From JAYPWI01 sp038135065 (GTDB lineage: Bacteria > Actinomycetota > Acidimicrobiia > Acidimicrobiales > Poriferisodalaceae): a DNA stretch of 64,000 nucleotides. Position 1 is the first letter of the stretch, and each line of letters starts with the position of its first letter. The notes under the pieces were generated by a model. That model saw only the letters and a program-made list of their open reading frames with translations, ran no database searches and was not told where the DNA came from. Of this stretch, positions 7,866-14,911 are shown piece after piece. Both the position numbers and the translations under genes were made by a program. The DNA lies in contig JAYPWI010000002.1 of assembly GCA_038135065.1 (NCBI GenBank), positions 133,767 to 197,766 on the forward strand, written 5' to 3'.

Positions 7866-8920
7866 GGCAACGCCTCGTAGCGCTCGATCTGCGCCCGTGT
7901 GAGGGCAGCGATGTCGCCGCCGGAGGCAAAACACGAGTACCACTCGACGATCCAGTCGAGGGCCCCCGACAGATCGAGCCGCGGTGACCAGCCCAACTCC
8001 GCCCGGGCCTTGCTGCAGTCGAGTTTGAGGTAGGTGGCCTCGTGCGGTCGCTCCCCGTCCCCGGTCGTCTGCCACGATGCCCCGGGCCAGCGTTCGGTCA
8101 ACCGATCGGCGATCCAGCCGACGGTGCGAGCGTCGTTGTCGAACGGTCCGAAATTCCATGCCCCGACCACGTCGCGTCCTCTGAAGAGGCGCTCGGCGAG
8201 CGTGAGATAGCCACTGAGTGGTTCGAGGACGTGCTGCCACGGCCGGATGGCATCGGGGTTGCGAACCACCAGCGGTTCTCCGGCGAGCACGGCCCGCATG
8301 AAGTCGGGGATGATCCGATGGTCGGCCCAGTCGCCGCCGCCAATGACGTTGCCAGCTCGTGCCGATGCGAGACGAACCGACGACGTGTCGCTGAAATAGG
8401 ACCGGGAATAGCTCGCGGTGAGGAGTTCACTGCACCCCTTGCTCGACGAATACGGGTCGTGGCCCCCCATCGGGTCGCCTTCCCGGTATCCCCAGTGCCA
8501 CTCCTGGTTCTCGTAGCACTTGTCGGTTGTGACGTTGAGGACCACACGCACCGATGGACACTGGCGGGCGGCCTCGAGGACATGAGCCGTGCCCATCACG
8601 TTGGTCATATAGGTGTCGATCGGGTGGTCGTAGGAGGGCACGACCAGGCTCTGCGCGGCTAAGTGCAGAACGATGTCGGGTTGGTGTGCGTTCATCACCC
8701 GGGTGACCGTCTCGAAGTTCCGGATGTCGCCGATGACGTGGCGTGAGAGCGCGTCTTCGACGTCTGCTGCGTCGAACAGGGACGGTGACGAGGGTGGGTC
8801 GAGAGCGAGGCCGGTGACCTCTGCGCCGAGTTGGTCTAGCCAGAGAGCGAGCCAGGCGCCCTTGAAGCCCGTGTGGCCGGTGAGCAACACGCGGCGGTCC
8901 TGCCAGAAGTCGTGGTTCAC
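7862..8920 (-). CDS. rfbG: CDP-glucose 4,6-dehydratase
   Basis: A 352-residue extended SDR that converts CDP-D-glucose to CDP-4-keto-6-deoxy-D-glucose. The NAD-binding TGHTGFKG is at residues 14-21 and is characteristic of RfbG rather than RmlB. TTDKCYENQEW and DPYSSSKGCSEL carry the active-site Thr/Asp and Tyr-Lys pair, and RPWQHVLEPLSGYL is the usual family segment. The start is the GTG at 8920, which forms a GTGA overlap with rfbF and has GGAAGG 8 nt upstream; an ATG at 8956 would lie inside rfbF. It is the middle gene of rfbF-rfbG-rfbC. Confidence 0.95.
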   Translation of the reverse strand: MNHDFWQDRRVLLTGHTGFKGAWLALWLDQLGAEVTGLALDPPSSPSLFDAADVEDALSRHVIGDIRNFETVTRVMNAHQPDIVLHLAAQSLVVPSYDHPIDTYMTNVMGTAHVLEAARQCPSVRVVLNVTTDKCYENQEWHWGYREGDPMGGHDPYSSSKGCSELLTASYSRSYFSDTSSVRLASARAGNVIGGGDWADHRIIPDFMRAVLAGEPLVVRNPDAIRPWQHVLEPLSGYLTLAERLFRGRDVVGAWNFGPFDNDARTVGWIADRLTERWPGASWQTTGDGERPHEATYLKLDCSKARAELGWSPRLDLSGALDWIVEWYSCFASGGDIAALTRAQIERYEALP

Positions 8921-9693
8921 GACCACACCTTCCACGGCGCATCGCCTGATGCCCATAGATCCTCCAGCAGCATCTTGTCCCGCAGCGTGTCCATCGGCTG
9001 CCAGAAGCCGCTGTGCTTAAAGGCGCTCAGTTGCCCGTCTCGGGCCAGATTCATGAGGGGTTCTTGCTCCCAGGTGGTGTGATCGCCCTCGATGTACTCG
9101 ATGGCCTCCGCCTCGAGAACGAAGTAGCCGCCGTTGATCCAGGCCCCGTCCCCAGTTGGCTTCTCGTTGAAGGAGTTGATCATGGTGTCGTCTTGGTCGA
9201 GGGAGATGGCCCCGAATCGGCCGGCCGGTTGGGTGGCAGTGAGGGTGGCGAGGCGCCCCTGGGCCCGGTGGAATGCGACGAGGTCGCCGATGTGGACATC
9301 GCTCACTCCGTCGCCGTAGGTCAAACAGAAGGTCTCGTCACCGATGTAGTCCTTGACCCTGCGCAGGCGCCCTCCGGTGAGGGTGTCCGAGCCGGTGTCG
9401 ACCAGGGTCACCCGCCATGGCTCGGTTGTCTGGCCGTGAAACTCCATCGAATTGCGGGACATGTCGAAGGTGATGTCGGAGGTCCGGAGAACGTAGCTGG
9501 CAAAGAACTCCTTGATGACGTGAGCCTTGTAGCCGCAGCAGATGATGAAGTCGTCGATCCCGTGGGCCGAGTAGATCTTCATGATGTGCCAGAGGATCGG
9601 CATCTCGCCGATCTCGACCATGGGTTTTGGTCGGATGTTCGTTTCCTCACTCAGTCGGGTACCGAAACCGCCTGCGAGGATGACTGCCTTCAT
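8917..9693 (-). CDS. rfbF: Glucose-1-phosphate cytidylyltransferase
   Basis: A 258-residue nucleotidyltransferase making CDP-glucose from CTP and glucose-1-phosphate. It opens with KAVILAGGFGTRLSEET and RPKPMVEIG, the sugar-nucleotide transferase signature, and ends with FWQPMDTLRDKMLLEDLW, typical of RfbF. GGAGGA 9 nt upstream supports the ATG at 9693. It is the first gene of a three-gene cassette with 4-nt overlaps; the 143-bp upstream gap (9694-9836) should hold its promoter. The pathway feeds a 6-deoxy or dideoxyhexose for a surface polysaccharide or glycoconjugate. Confidence 0.95.
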   Translation of the reverse strand: MKAVILAGGFGTRLSEETNIRPKPMVEIGEMPILWHIMKIYSAHGIDDFIICCGYKAHVIKEFFASYVLRTSDITFDMSRNSMEFHGQTTEPWRVTLVDTGSDTLTGGRLRRVKDYIGDETFCLTYGDGVSDVHIGDLVAFHRAQGRLATLTATQPAGRFGAISLDQDDTMINSFNEKPTGDGAWINGGYFVLEAEAIEYIEGDHTTWEQEPLMNLARDGQLSAFKHSGFWQPMDTLRDKMLLEDLWASGDAPWKVWS

Positions 9694-9836
9694 GGTCGAG
9701 ATTCCTCCATCGGCGCGAAGGGCGTCGCCCATTGGTGGACGAGTGTAGGGTCGCGGGGCCCGCCGTCTGACTCGGTTCTCCGTCACTGTCGGCTCGAGGC
9801 AGAACGAATGTGAGGCCATCGCAGCGGGGTCGCCGG

Positions 9837-10727
9837 TCAGGCGCTGGTTACGGCGGTGCGCACTCGAACGAAGTGGGCCACGAGGTCGTCGTGGTTGGTG
9901 TGGGCGTTGAGTCCGCTCGGGTTCGGCATGACGTAGACGGGTCTGTCCCCAAGGCTGATGGGCTGGGGACCGATCACGGCGCCGCGGTCGCCGGTAGCTG
10001 CCCGCCATCCGGTAATGCCGACGATGCAGACAAGCTGTGGTTCGAGCCATCTGCAGAGGGCGTCGAGGCGGGTCAGCCCGCGCGCGTACTCCGATGGCGC
10101 CAGGGCGGCAGCTCGCGGCGTTGCTCGCTTGACCAGGTCAGTCATGCCCACCCCGTGGTGGTCGAGGGCATGGCGGGGGTTGCCTGGTTCCGACACGAGC
10201 CCGGCAGCCATGGCCGCAGGCCAGAATCGATTTCCCGGCCCGGCGAAGCCGTACCCGGCTGTTGCGGCGTGCTCGCTGGGGTTGAGGCCTGCGATCATCA
10301 CCCGCATAGCGGGCCCGACCGTGTCGGCCAGCGAGTGGGCGCGGCATGCTTGCACCCGCCAGCGAGAACGGTCGGGAGCGCAAGGTGGGCGGCTCACGGT
10401 GAAGCCCCCGCCTTCGATGAGATGGCCGAGATCCATGCCGTCCGTCAGTTCCGACCAGGGGACCGAGCCCTCGACGACGAGTGGCGATCCGACCTGCAGG
10501 ACCCGGTGCGCTTCGGCCAGCAACATCGGCCACCAGCGCGGCTCCCGCCACGTCTCGGAGAACGCGATGGTCGCAGAACTGATGCTGGAAGTCGGTACCG
10601 GCAGCGCCCTGGCGGTCGAACTCAGTTCGGCGGGGGCCGGTCCACCGATGGACAGCGCGACCCCGGTGCGGCTGACCTTCACATCGAGGTGGCGGGTGTG
10701 GGTTGGCCCTGCCTCGGAGGCCCTCAT
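9837..10727 (-). CDS. mug: Mug-type mismatch-specific uracil/thymine DNA glycosylase with long N-terminal extension
   Basis: A 296-residue protein. Residues about 140-296 are a Mug/TDG glycosylase: GLNPS (147-151, catalytic Asn149), GFAGPGNRFWPA, HHGVGMTDLVKR and the insertion loop motif MPNPSGLN. These enzymes flip out and excise uracil or ethenocytosine from mismatches with G. Residues 1-140 are extra: E. coli Mug is about 168 residues and starts near the GLNPS region. The extension contains EAHRVLQVGSPLVVEGS, reminiscent of the strand-4/5 region of class I methyltransferases, but no GxGxG. The ATG at 10727 overlaps the upstream LLM gene by 4 nt. Confidence 0.82.
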   Translation of the reverse strand: MRASEAGPTHTRHLDVKVSRTGVALSIGGPAPAELSSTARALPVPTSSISSATIAFSETWREPRWWPMLLAEAHRVLQVGSPLVVEGSVPWSELTDGMDLGHLIEGGGFTVSRPPCAPDRSRWRVQACRAHSLADTVGPAMRVMIAGLNPSEHAATAGYGFAGPGNRFWPAAMAAGLVSEPGNPRHALDHHGVGMTDLVKRATPRAAALAPSEYARGLTRLDALCRWLEPQLVCIVGITGWRAATGDRGAVIGPQPISLGDRPVYVMPNPSGLNAHTNHDDLVAHFVRVRTAVTSA

Positions 10728-11713
10728 CCGAGCGCTGCTGCAGCCGCCTCCATGGTTGCATCGGTGACCGCTCGCCGATCCTCGCCCCATGGCAGGGGCA
10801 TCAGCACGGGGTGTTCGATACCGGCATCGATGTAGGTGCGCACGAAGTCCGTCACCTCGTCGGCCGATCCGATGAAGTCGATGGCCTGGATCATGTCCTC
10901 GCTGATCGCAGCGAGTGCCCCGTCGCGATCTCGCTCGGCCTGGCGAGCTCTCAGCTCGTCGACCTCGGCTGCGAAGCCGGCGGCTCGGAACATGTTGGCG
11001 TAGCCATCGGCCATCGCGTAGTTGAACAGATCCCGGCGGGCCGAGCCCGCAGATCGCTCTAGGTCGCCGACCGCAGCGTGGACGTAGGCCATGATCTCGG
11101 CGTCGCCCCCCTCCCGAACCGTTGCGATCGCAGTGGGGACGTGGTTGGCCGGGATGTAGTTGAGCAGGACACCGTCTGCGATCTCACCAGCCAGGCGCAG
11201 CATCTGCGGGTTGAGGGCCGCCAGGACGATCTTCGGGCGCCGCTCTCCCATGCGCATGCCGAGCCGGAAGCGTTTCACCGACCAGAAGTCGCCCTCGAAG
11301 GTGACTGACTCGCCCGACAGGCATTCCCGCAACAGGGCTACGTATTCCCGCATCATGGCGATCGGCCGCTGCGGCGCTGGGACCCCGTGCTGGCCCAGGA
11401 TGCCTGGAGCCGAGACACCGAGCCCGAGAAGGACATCCCGCTCGGGACTGAGGGCGGCCAGCGTGGCGGCTGTCATGGCGGCCAGTGGGGGCGTCCGGAC
11501 CTGCACGGGGACGATGCCCGTGGCCAGGTCGAGTCCAGGGGCGACGGCGGCCACTGCCCCGAGGAGGCTGAACGCGTCGGTTCCCGTTGCTTCCACGGTC
11601 CACAGCGATGAGTAGCCCAGCGACTCGGCCGATCTCGCGATGTCCATCACAGCAGGGGGACCCAGGACCCCCAAGCTGCCGAAGGTGACGCCCAGACGGG
11701 GAGAACTAGTCAT
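10724..11713 (-). CDS. LLM class (F420-dependent) oxidoreductase
   Basis: A 329-residue luciferase-like monooxygenase-family TIM barrel, starting TSSPRLGVTFGSLG, with GYSSLWTVEATGTDAF and SPERDVLLGLGVSAPG, close to the Rv-type F420 enzymes. Substrate unknown. A TAGCGT hexamer ends 7 nt before the ATG at 11713, so the mRNA is probably leaderless from this codon; the upstream in-frame ATG has no supporting signal. The stop is embedded in the mug start codon, so the oxidoreductase and the glycosylase are translated as a pair, an unexpected combination with no known functional link. Confidence 0.83.
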   Translation of the reverse strand: MTSSPRLGVTFGSLGVLGPPAVMDIARSAESLGYSSLWTVEATGTDAFSLLGAVAAVAPGLDLATGIVPVQVRTPPLAAMTAATLAALSPERDVLLGLGVSAPGILGQHGVPAPQRPIAMMREYVALLRECLSGESVTFEGDFWSVKRFRLGMRMGERRPKIVLAALNPQMLRLAGEIADGVLLNYIPANHVPTAIATVREGGDAEIMAYVHAAVGDLERSAGSARRDLFNYAMADGYANMFRAAGFAAEVDELRARQAERDRDGALAAISEDMIQAIDFIGSADEVTDFVRTYIDAGIEHPVLMPLPWGEDRRAVTDATMEAAAAALG

Positions 11714-11720
11714 AGCGGGC

Positions 11721-11726
11721 ACGCTA
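11721..11726 (-). promoter_or_regulatory. -10 hexamer TAGCGT for the LLM-mug unit (leaderless)
   Basis: TAGCGT on the minus strand ends 7 nt before the ATG at 11713. Confidence 0.6.
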
Positions 11727-11810
11727 CCCGGCCGATCCAGGCCGTGGGGTGGTCGACGGCGCGCCTCGATCGCCACATCGATGGGACCTCCACACAGTGA
11801 ACGATCACGC

Positions 11811-11816
11811 TAGGGT
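11811..11816 (+). promoter_or_regulatory. Putative -10 hexamer TAGGGT for the 59-aa gene
   Basis: TAGGGT lies 44 nt before the small gene's ATG, giving a leader of about 37 nt that contains the GGAAGG ribosome-binding site. No clear -35 is seen. Confidence 0.45.
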
Positions 11817-11860
11817 GACGGCACTGGAATACCAGGCGACCTTGCGGTCGTTGGAAGGCG

Positions 11861-12040
11861 ATGATGACTGATACTCAGGATCCCCAGATCATCTCCGAGG
11901 CTCTCGATGTGATCGACAGCGCGCTGAATGACTTCTTGCACCGCGAGCTCGTGTCCAGCAACGAGATCACCGATCTGCTGCTCGACGTTCGCACCCTGCT
12001 GCGTCGTGGTGGTGAGAAGTCGGCTCCGTTGGGGAGCTGA
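11861..12040 (+). CDS. Small hypothetical protein (59 aa)
   Basis: A 59-codon reading frame between two minus-strand genes. It starts ATGATG with GGAAGG about 4 nt upstream, has a putative TAGGGT -10 upstream, and ends in TGA at 12038-12040. The protein (start MMTDTQDPQIISEALDVI, end GGEKSAPLGS) looks entirely alpha-helical and soluble, with heptad-like Leu/Ile spacing (IISEALDVIDSALNDFL, then EITDLLLDVRTLLRR) that would suit a helical hairpin or dimer. Codon use is typical of the genome (G/C-ending). I recognise no family. Its own promoter-like signals make it more than a chance ORF. Confidence 0.62.
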   Translation: MMTDTQDPQIISEALDVIDSALNDFLHRELVSSNEITDLLLDVRTLLRRGGEKSAPLGS

Positions 12041-12060
12041 GCTCTCGATATCGCCGGGCG

Positions 12061-12078
12061 CGCAGCTCGTCAGCTGCG
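12061..12078. terminator. Hairpin between the convergent 59-aa gene and PAP2 gene
   Basis: CGCAGCT-CGTC-AGCTGCG forms a perfect 7-bp stem with a 4-nt loop, overlapping the PAP2 stop codon and 20 bp past the small gene's stop. There is no T-run; a bidirectional terminator is possible. Confidence 0.4.
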
Positions 12079-12609
12079 GCGGCCCCACACGAAGCGTCGT
12101 GCGAGTCGTCCCAGCGCCCATCCGACGATGGTCCCGGCAACGACGTCGCTGGCGTGGTGGAGGCGGACATGGATTCTGGAGGTTGCCACCACGGCGCCGA
12201 GCAGGGGCAGGGTTCCCACCTTCGTGCCCGGTGGGCGGAGAACTGTCACTGCGCACCAGGCAGCTGACGAGTGCCCGGAAGGGAAGCTCGAGGTGACGGG
12301 CTGACGAAGGTGGTGCGACGATGTGTTGTCTGCCGCCGTGCTGGGCCGGGTGCGTCGCACCAGCCGCTTGATGCCCTGGTTGACGATCAGGGACTCGAGA
12401 CCCATGACGATGCTGAAGCGCACTGCTCGTCGCCAGCTCCACCGACCCGTCAGCGCGCGGCCGATGCCGATGCCATGCCAGATCATGCTGAATTCTCCGG
12501 CGTTGGTGGCCGCGAACATGATCCGGTCGATGAAGGGGCGTTCGCGCCATCTTCCCCACCAACGGTCGACGCGTCCGTCGAGGTCGTCGAGCGTCCGCCC
12601 GCCGGTCAC
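12070..12609 (-). CDS. PAP2 superfamily membrane phosphatase
   Basis: A 179-residue lipid phosphatase-type protein with the three-part PAP2 signature complete: K81-x6-R88-P89 (KRLVRRTRP), PSGH at 110-113, and SR(144-145)-x5-H151-x3-D155. Members dephosphorylate phosphatidate, undecaprenyl pyrophosphate or decaprenylphosphoryl-sugar phosphates at the membrane. Hydrophobic segments are short and interrupted, so topology is uncertain. It starts with GTG at 12609 with a GGGGTGA-type ribosome-binding site upstream. It is divergent from the SnoaL-like gene. Confidence 0.85.
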   Translation of the reverse strand: MTGGRTLDDLDGRVDRWWGRWRERPFIDRIMFAATNAGEFSMIWHGIGIGRALTGRWSWRRAVRFSIVMGLESLIVNQGIKRLVRRTRPSTAADNTSSHHLRQPVTSSFPSGHSSAAWCAVTVLRPPGTKVGTLPLLGAVVATSRIHVRLHHASDVVAGTIVGWALGRLARRFVWGRRS

Positions 12610-12670
12610 GGGAGGTCACCCCGAAAGGTCGGTCGGTGCAGGACGACATGGCACGCTCGGATGCGGAGAC

Positions 12671-12676
12671 TACGGT
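12671..12676 (+). promoter_or_regulatory. -10 hexamer TACGGT for the SnoaL-like gene (leaderless)
   Basis: TACGGT ends 7 nt before an in-frame GTG at 12684. It lies inside the longer reading frame that starts at 12636, which argues for the shorter start. Confidence 0.55.
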
Positions 12677-12683
12677 TCGGCCG

Positions 12684-13076
12684 GTGACTACCGATGACGT
12701 TGCCGCAGTGATCGCGACCAACGATGCCTTCTATGCCGCCTTCGAGGCTGGCGATCTGCGGTCGCTGCTGGCGCTCTGGGAGCAGAACGACGATGTCTTC
12801 TGCACCCATCCGGGTTGGCCGGCCTTGCACGGCTGGGAGGCGGTACGGGCCTCCTGGGAGCGGATCGGCATGGGCCCGGGCACCCAGCAGTTCATCCTCA
12901 CCGATACCCGCGTTCACATCAGCGGCGATCTGGCCTGGGTCACCCTCGACGAGAACCTGCTGGGGCATCGTGCGAGCACGGTGACCTCGGTCAACGTGTA
13001 TCGGCGTCAGCCCGACGGGCGATGGCTGATGGTGGCCCATCACGGCTCGCCGGTCATGGCAACCTTCGATCACTGA
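12684..13076 (+). CDS. SnoaL-like / NTF2-fold protein
   Basis: A 130-residue NTF2-like cone protein of the SnoaL_3/DUF4440 type: NDAFYAAFEAGDLRSLLALW, then HPGWPALHGWEAVRASW, ending in the beta-hairpin RRQPDGRWLMVAHHGSP. Such proteins are small hydrolases, isomerases or binding domains; the substrate cannot be read. I chose GTG 12684 because a TACGGT -10 lies 7 nt upstream and because family members begin near this point; ATG 12648 and GTG 12636 in the same frame are alternatives. Its last 7 bp overlap the convergent LysM gene. Confidence 0.75.
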   Translation: MTTDDVAAVIATNDAFYAAFEAGDLRSLLALWEQNDDVFCTHPGWPALHGWEAVRASWERIGMGPGTQQFILTDTRVHISGDLAWVTLDENLLGHRASTVTSVNVYRRQPDGRWLMVAHHGSPVMATFDH

Positions 13077-13540
13077 GGGCCCGCTTCGCTGGTACTGGTG
13101 GTTGCTTGACGCAGCAGTTCCTCGAGCGGTGGCGTGATGGGCGGTAGGTCGGGATTGGTGGCCGGCGCTATGGTCAGCGACGGGCCCTCGTCCTCACCCT
13201 GCGGAGGTGGAATGAGGAGCTGCTGCCCGACGTAGATCCGTGTGGGGTCGGCGATGCCGTTCTCCCTCACCAGGGCGTTCAGGTCGATCTCGAATCGGTT
13301 GGCGATCTGGACCAAGGTGTCGCCCCGTTGCACCGTGTAGAAGATGCGTAACTCGACCTCGGTCGTTGTAGTGCTCGAGGTGGCGATAGTGGCGCCGGTG
13401 GAGGTTTCGTCGGCCGAGTCGGTGGACGTGTAGAGGCACCCGGTCGCCAAGATTCCCAGGAGGGATATCGCCGGGCCGAGTCGGACGGTGCGTCGACCTA
13501 ACGAACGGCGCCGTGCCCTTGCGGACAGCGCAACCATCAT
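13070..13540 (-). CDS. LysM-domain exported protein
   Basis: A 156-residue protein with an arginine-rich N-terminus, a hydrophobic segment ending in LATGC (possible lipobox), a Ser/Thr-rich linker, one LysM domain (YTVQRGDTLVQIANRF ... IYVGQQLLIPPP) and a Pro/Thr-rich tail. LysM binds the glycan backbone of peptidoglycan. The ATG at 13540 overlaps the stop of the first LysM gene by 4 nt (ATGA). The pair are diverged tandem paralogues that probably sit together in the cell wall. No catalytic domain is present. Confidence 0.82.
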   Translation of the reverse strand: MMVALSARARRRSLGRRTVRLGPAISLLGILATGCLYTSTDSADETSTGATIATSSTTTTEVELRIFYTVQRGDTLVQIANRFEIDLNALVRENGIADPTRIYVGQQLLIPPPQGEDEGPSLTIAPATNPDLPPITPPLEELLRQATTSTSEAGPQ

Positions 13541-13878
13541 CCTGCGGTCGTCGAGGTCGGGGCAGCCGTCGTGGGTGGGGGAATGATCAACGTCTGCCCG
13601 ATGCTGAGCAGGTCGTCTTGGAGGCCGTTGGCCTCCCTGATGGCCTCGACAGAGGTGTTGAAGCGGCTGGCGATCAAGCCGAGGGTGTTTCCCGGCTGGA
13701 CCGTGTAGATCTGGCGTTGGACCACCGGTTCGGTCGTTGTGGTCGTGAGATTGAGCGGCAGGGTGGTGAGCACCGGCAGGGTGGTTGGGACAGGGCCGAC
13801 TTCCTCGCTGCCCCCACACCCGCCGATGAGGGCAACCAGGGTGACCAGTCCACACATGACTCGACGACTGCGGCCCAT
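13537..13878 (-). CDS. LysM-domain lipoprotein
   Basis: A 113-residue lipoprotein: signal sequence RRVMCGLVTLVALIGGC with lipobox IGGC, a Thr-rich spacer, one LysM domain (YTVQPGNTLGLIASRF ... LLSIGQTLIIP) and a short Thr/Ala-rich tail. It is probably anchored in the membrane with the LysM holding peptidoglycan. A TAGCGT hexamer ends 8 nt before the ATG, so the mRNA should be leaderless. It is coupled by a 4-nt overlap to the second LysM gene. Confidence 0.83.
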   Translation of the reverse strand: MGRSRRVMCGLVTLVALIGGCGGSEEVGPVPTTLPVLTTLPLNLTTTTTEPVVQRQIYTVQPGNTLGLIASRFNTSVEAIREANGLQDDLLSIGQTLIIPPPTTAAPTSTTAG

Positions 13879-13886
13879 CGCCTGAC

Positions 13887-13892
13887 ACGCTA
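13887..13892 (-). promoter_or_regulatory. -10 hexamer TAGCGT for the LysM pair (leaderless)
   Basis: TAGCGT on the minus strand ends 8 nt before the ATG at 13878. Confidence 0.6.
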
Positions 13893-13933
13893 CCGCCGGA
13901 CTGCGATGGTGGGGTGGCGTCGGAGGGGCAGGT

Positions 13934-14911
13934 TCACGACGACGTGGCGACGGGGAGCTGCCCTGGCCAGGTGGCCCGATCGGCTCCGGCTACGAAGGGC
14001 TGTGACTCGCTCGGGTCGACGGTGAGGATCTCTACACCGTCGTCGTGCAACACCACGGTGTGCTCGAACTGGGCTGTCCGGCTGAGGTCCTTCGTGGTGG
14101 CCGTCCAGCCGTCGTCCCACAGGTCGGCCCGCCAGTCGCCGATGGTGATCATCGGCTCGATGGTGAAGGTCATCCCGGGTTCGAGCACGAAGGAAGCGGA
14201 TGGGTCGAAGTAGTGGGGGATGTTGGGTCGGTGGTGGAAGATCTCGCCCACACCGTGGCCGATGAATTCCCTGACGACGCCAAAGCCATGTTGCTCTGCG
14301 TGGTCTTGGATGGCCCGACCGATCTCATTGACCAAGCCACCGGGTCGTACCGCCCCGATTCCCAGGTACAGGCACTCGCGCGTCACCTCGACCAATCGTC
14401 GGGAGTCGGCATCGACGTCACCCACGAAGAAGGTCTCGCTCGTGTCGCCGTGCACGCCATCGAGGAAGATCGTCACGTCACAGTTCACGATCTCGCCATC
14501 TCGCAGGGGTCGATCGTCCGGGATGCCGTGGCAGATCACCTCGTTGATCGATGTGCACAGCGACTTGGGAAAGCCGTTGTAGTTGAGGGGGCTCGGATAG
14601 CCACCCTCTGCGAGGCAGGCTTCGTGGCAGACCTCGTCGAGGTGGTCGGTGGTAACTCCCGGGGCTACCTCGGCTGCTACCGCCGCGAGCACCCTGCGGG
14701 CAGCGGTACCTGCCGTGCGCATGCGCTCGATCACGGCCGCGTCTTTGCGGAGGTCGGCAGGTGCGGTTGCCCGAGGGCGTCCGGTGAGGGCGTAATCGGG
14801 GCGCCCGATGTGGCCGGGCACCGAGCGCATCGGCGACAACCGACCAGGCCGGATGGGATCGATGTTCGATCGAGAGCGGGGTGCGGGTCGACGTCGCTTA
14901 CGTTTGACCAT
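13934..14911 (-). CDS. map: Type I methionyl aminopeptidase (MetAP1c type)
   Basis: A 325-residue methionine aminopeptidase removing initiator Met. Metal ligands are visible: the two Asp of NCDVTIFLDGVHGDTSETF, His of FIGHGVGEIFHHRP, Glu of FTIEPMI and Glu of QFEHTVVL. The about 45-residue basic, Pro-rich N-terminal extension (RPGRLSPMRSVPGHIGRPDY) matches mycobacterial MetAP1c, where the extension is thought to contact the ribosome. The ATG at 14911 lies inside the end of the M23 peptidase gene (14-nt overlap), so its translation may depend on that gene. A longer upstream frame is only the antisense of the overlap. Confidence 0.93.
   Translation of the reverse strand: MVKRKRRRPAPRSRSNIDPIRPGRLSPMRSVPGHIGRPDYALTGRPRATAPADLRKDAAVIERMRTAGTAARRVLAAVAAEVAPGVTTDHLDEVCHEACLAEGGYPSPLNYNGFPKSLCTSINEVICHGIPDDRPLRDGEIVNCDVTIFLDGVHGDTSETFFVGDVDADSRRLVEVTRECLYLGIGAVRPGGLVNEIGRAIQDHAEQHGFGVVREFIGHGVGEIFHHRPNIPHYFDPSASFVLEPGMTFTIEPMITIGDWRADLWDDGWTATTKDLSRTAQFEHTVVLHDDGVEILTVDPSESQPFVAGADRATWPGQLPVATSS

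Noticed and set aside
12636..12683. N-terminal 16 residues of the longer SnoaL frame
   Set aside because: A -10 hexamer lies within it at leaderless distance from GTG 12684, and the family fold starts there; kept only as an alternative.
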